This document shows, piece by piece, positions 5,679 to 7,850 of a stretch of DNA of 7,850 nucleotides (positions are counted from its first letter, which is position 1; every line of letters starts with the position of its first letter). Location of the stretch: the NCBI GenBank assembly GCA_045660225.1, contig JAZRDK010000050.1, forward strand, positions 1 to 7,850, written 5' to 3'. Source of the stretch: Scatosoma sp045660225. GTDB lineage: Bacteria > Bacillota > Clostridia > Christensenellales > Borkfalkiaceae. The translations under genes and the position numbers were made by a program. A model generated the notes under the pieces. It did no database searches. It saw only the letters and a program-made list of their open reading frames with translations, and was not told where the DNA came from.

Positions 5679-6740
5679 ATGAAAAAGAAGATTTATTTGA
5701 CGTTACAAAACGGTAAAACGTTGCAAGGCTACGCGTTTGGTGCGGAAGGCGACGTTACGGGCGAGCTTGTCTTTTCGACGGGTATGGTAGGGTATATCGA
5801 AACGCTTACCGACCCTGCAAATTACGGACAAATCGTCGTACAAACGTTTCCGCTTATCGGAAACTACGGTATGATGCGTTCTGACGTGGAAAGCGATAAG
5901 GCGTGGGTGTCCGCGTACGTCGTTCGCGAAATTTGCGACGACCCTTCGAATTTCCGCATGGAAGAAAAGTTGGAAAGTTACTTAAAAGAACAAGGCGTCG
6001 TGGGTATTTACGGCGTAGACACGCGTGAGCTTACCAAGATTTTGCGCGAAGAAGGCGCAATTAACGCACGCATCAGCAAAAAGCCTTTGACGGAAGAAGA
6101 AATCGCGAAAATGGCGTCGTATAAGACGGAAAACGCGGTGGAAACGGTGGCGTCTAAGGAAAGCAAGACCTACGGTGCAGACGACGCGCAGTATACGCTT
6201 GCGCTTTGGAACTTCGGGGCGAGAAACAGTACGGTGCAAAACCTTGTTTCGCTCGGCGCGAAGGTTGTCAGCGTGCCTTACTTTGCAACGGCGGAAGAAA
6301 TCCTTGCGCTGGGTGTGGACGGCGTAGTCGTGTCCGACGGCCCTGGCAACCCCAACGACAACACGGGCGCGGTGGAAGAAATGAAAAAGCTTATCGGCAA
6401 GTTGCCCGTCTTTGGTATCGGGCTTGGACATCAGCTTGTTGCCTTAGCGCTTGGCGCAACCGTCGTAAAGCATAAGTACGGACATAGGGGTAGCAACCAG
6501 CCCGTTAAGTGTGTAGACTGTGGCAGAGTATATATCTCGACGCAAAACCACGGTTATGAAGTGCTTGTAGACAGCGTGAAACAGGGAAGGGTAAAATTCG
6601 TAAACGTCAACGACGGCTCGTGCGAGGGCTTAATTTGGGAAGAAAACAAGATTATCACGACGCAGTTTATTCCTGAGTGTTGCGACATCGGCAACCCCGA
6701 AAACCCTTTGTACAAAAAATTCTTTGCAATGATGAAATAA
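5679..6740 (+). CDS. carA: Carbamoyl phosphate synthetase small subunit, glutaminase active site lost
   Basis: CarA normally hydrolyses glutamine and channels ammonia to CarB for carbamoyl phosphate, the precursor of arginine and pyrimidines. The 353 residues have the usual length and two domains: the CarA-specific N-terminal domain (GELVFSTGMVGYIETLTDPA, GQIVVQTFPLIGNYGM, YGVDTRELTKILREEG) and a class I amidotransferase domain (VVVSDGPGNPNDN, PVFGIGLGHQLVALALGA, QNHGYEV). The nucleophile Cys expected in G-x-C-L-G-H-Q is Gly248 (codon GGG, 6420-6422), and the catalytic His of the F-H-P-E motif is Ile331 (ATT, 6669-6671). Glu333, Gln252 and the QNHG loop remain. The subunit is therefore expected to have no glutaminase activity and to act structurally, with CarB using free ammonia. 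New cysteines occur at 278, 281, 334 and 335. The gene is followed 12 bases later by carB, in an operon. Confidence 0.95.
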   Translation: MKKKIYLTLQNGKTLQGYAFGAEGDVTGELVFSTGMVGYIETLTDPANYGQIVVQTFPLIGNYGMMRSDVESDKAWVSAYVVREICDDPSNFRMEEKLESYLKEQGVVGIYGVDTRELTKILREEGAINARISKKPLTEEEIAKMASYKTENAVETVASKESKTYGADDAQYTLALWNFGARNSTVQNLVSLGAKVVSVPYFATAEEILALGVDGVVVSDGPGNPNDNTGAVEEMKKLIGKLPVFGIGLGHQLVALALGATVVKHKYGHRGSNQPVKCVDCGRVYISTQNHGYEVLVDSVKQGRVKFVNVNDGSCEGLIWEENKIITTQFIPECCDIGNPENPLYKKFFAMMK

Positions 6741-6752
6741 GGAGAAAGACGT

Positions 6753-7850
6753 ATGCCTAAAAGAAGTGATATTAAGAAAGTACTCGTTATAGGTTCCGGC
6801 CCGATTGTCATCGGACAAGCAGCGGAATTCGACTACGCAGGCGCGCAGGCTTGTCGCGTTTTGAAAAGCGAAGGCGTAAACGTCGTTCTTTGCAACTCTA
6901 ACCCCGCAACGATTATGACGGATAAAGCGCTTGCGGACGAAATTTATCTTGAACCGCTTACCGAAGAATCGTTAAAGCGTATTATCATCAAGGAAAAACC
7001 CGACAGTTTGTTGGCGTCGCTTGGTGGTCAAACGGGTCTGACGATGGGTTGCAAACTCGCAAAATCCGGTTTCTTGGCGCAACACGGCGTCAAGCTTATC
7101 GGTACGAAACTGGACGCAATCGACCGTTCGGAAGATAGAGAGCTCTTCAAGGACACGATGGAAAAAATCAACCAACCTTGCGTGCCTTCCGACATCGCGT
7201 ACACGGTGGAAGAGTGTGTGGCGATTGCAAACCGCTTAAAATATCCCGTCATCGTCCGTCCTGCGTATACGCTTGGCGGTGCAGGCGGTGGCGTAGCGTA
7301 CAACGAAGAAGATTTGCGTTTGATTTCGCACAACGGCTTGATGCTTTCGCCTATTACGCAGGTATTGATTGAAAAATACATTGCAGGCTGGAAGGAAGTC
7401 GAATTCGAAGTTATCCGTGACTGTAAGGGCAACTGTTTGACCGTGTGCTCGATGGAAAACGTCGACCCCGTCGGTATCCATACGGGCGACTCCATCGTCG
7501 TTGCGCCTGCGGTTACGCTTTCCACGAAAGAATATACGATGCTCCGCACGGCGGCGCTCTCGATTATTACCGAACTTGGCATTGAAGGTGGTTGCAACGT
7601 GCAGTTTGCGCTCAACCCCGACTCGTTTGAATACTCGGTTATCGAAGTAAACCCTCGTGTTAGCCGTTCGTCCGCACTCGCGTCGAAAGCGACGGGTTTC
7701 CCGATTGCCAAGGTTACGTCGAAAATCGCGCTCGGTTATACGCTTGACGAAATCGTCAACGACGTTACGGGCAACACCTACGCTTGTTTCGAGCCGACGA
7801 TTGACTATCTCGTCGTAAAAATGCCGAAATGGCCGTTTGATAAATTCTTG
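6753..7850 (+). CDS. carB: Carbamoyl phosphate synthetase large subunit, N-terminal third (runs off the window)
   Basis: CarB makes carbamoyl phosphate from bicarbonate, ammonia and two ATP. The 366 codons present cover the carboxyphosphate (first ATP-grasp) half of a protein usually about 1,060-1,080 residues long. Visible motifs are KVLVIGSGPIVIGQAAEFDY at the N-terminus, LASLGGQTGL, the ATP-grasp loop YPVIVRPAYTLGGAGGG, EKYIAGWKEVEFEVIRD, SMENVDPVGIHTGDSIVVAP, and the metal/ATP site EVNPRVSRSSALASKATGFP. All expected residues of this half look intact, in contrast to CarA. AAGGAG (6739-6744) overlaps the carA stop and sits 8 bases before the ATG, so carA and carB are co-translated neighbours. 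The frame is open to the last base. Confidence 0.97.
   Translation, partial: MPKRSDIKKVLVIGSGPIVIGQAAEFDYAGAQACRVLKSEGVNVVLCNSNPATIMTDKALADEIYLEPLTEESLKRIIIKEKPDSLLASLGGQTGLTMGCKLAKSGFLAQHGVKLIGTKLDAIDRSEDRELFKDTMEKINQPCVPSDIAYTVEECVAIANRLKYPVIVRPAYTLGGAGGGVAYNEEDLRLISHNGLMLSPITQVLIEKYIAGWKEVEFEVIRDCKGNCLTVCSMENVDPVGIHTGDSIVVAPAVTLSTKEYTMLRTAALSIITELGIEGGCNVQFALNPDSFEYSVIEVNPRVSRSSALASKATGFPIAKVTSKIALGYTLDEIVNDVTGNTYACFEPTIDYLVVKMPKWPFDKFL

Overview
The window looks like chromosome from a Bacillota (Firmicutes) lineage, probably an uncultured Clostridia-type gut bacterium. The support is a set of four near-consensus sigma-A promoters (TTGAC-type -35, exact 17-bp spacer, TATAAT), AAGGAG-type ribosome binding sites before carA and carB, tight intrinsic terminators, a PadR-family regulator and an acyl-ACP thioesterase of the Clostridia kind. 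The genus cannot be read from the sequence.

Layout, left to right. Bases 1-279 hold the 3' end of an unrecognised gene in DNA of about 30% GC, far below the rest of the window (roughly half GC in the carA lines I counted). It is closed by two hairpin terminators (288-317 and 364-412). A minus-strand tRNA-Val(GAC) gene (421-497), with its own promoter, has its 3' end facing this AT-rich DNA, which is the geometry of a tRNA-targeted integration site. Bases 640-3207 (minus strand) encode an 855-residue protein made of an N-terminal PadR winged helix, about 500 residues of coiled coil and four C-terminal membrane helices. Its promoter lies 3301-3329, and a 72-bp imperfect palindrome begins almost exactly at its predicted transcription start. 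The gene ends in a strong terminator (594-625).

Divergently on the plus strand, an acyl-ACP thioesterase gene (3427-4176) starts at the predicted +1 of its own promoter, so its mRNA is probably leaderless. Three bases later begins a divergent argJ-like gene (4180-5364) that keeps the autocleavage threonine but lacks several family motifs and the C-terminal tail.

A fully consensus promoter (5413-5441) then drives a leader of about 230 nt. The leader contains a 46-codon reading frame, a small hairpin, three U5 tracts and a strong terminator, and is followed by carA (5679-6740) and the first 366 codons of carB (6753 to the window edge). This arrangement strongly resembles UTP-sensitive pyrBI-type attenuation. 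CarA has lost both the catalytic Cys and the catalytic His of its glutaminase (Gly248 and Ile331), so the CarAB complex probably makes carbamoyl phosphate from free ammonia rather than glutamine.

Together the right half is an arginine/pyrimidine precursor region: an ArgJ relative, then carbamoyl phosphate synthetase under what looks like a nucleotide-responsive attenuator. The most notable items are the glutaminase-dead CarA, the leader-ORF attenuator, and the membrane-tethered coiled-coil PadR protein.
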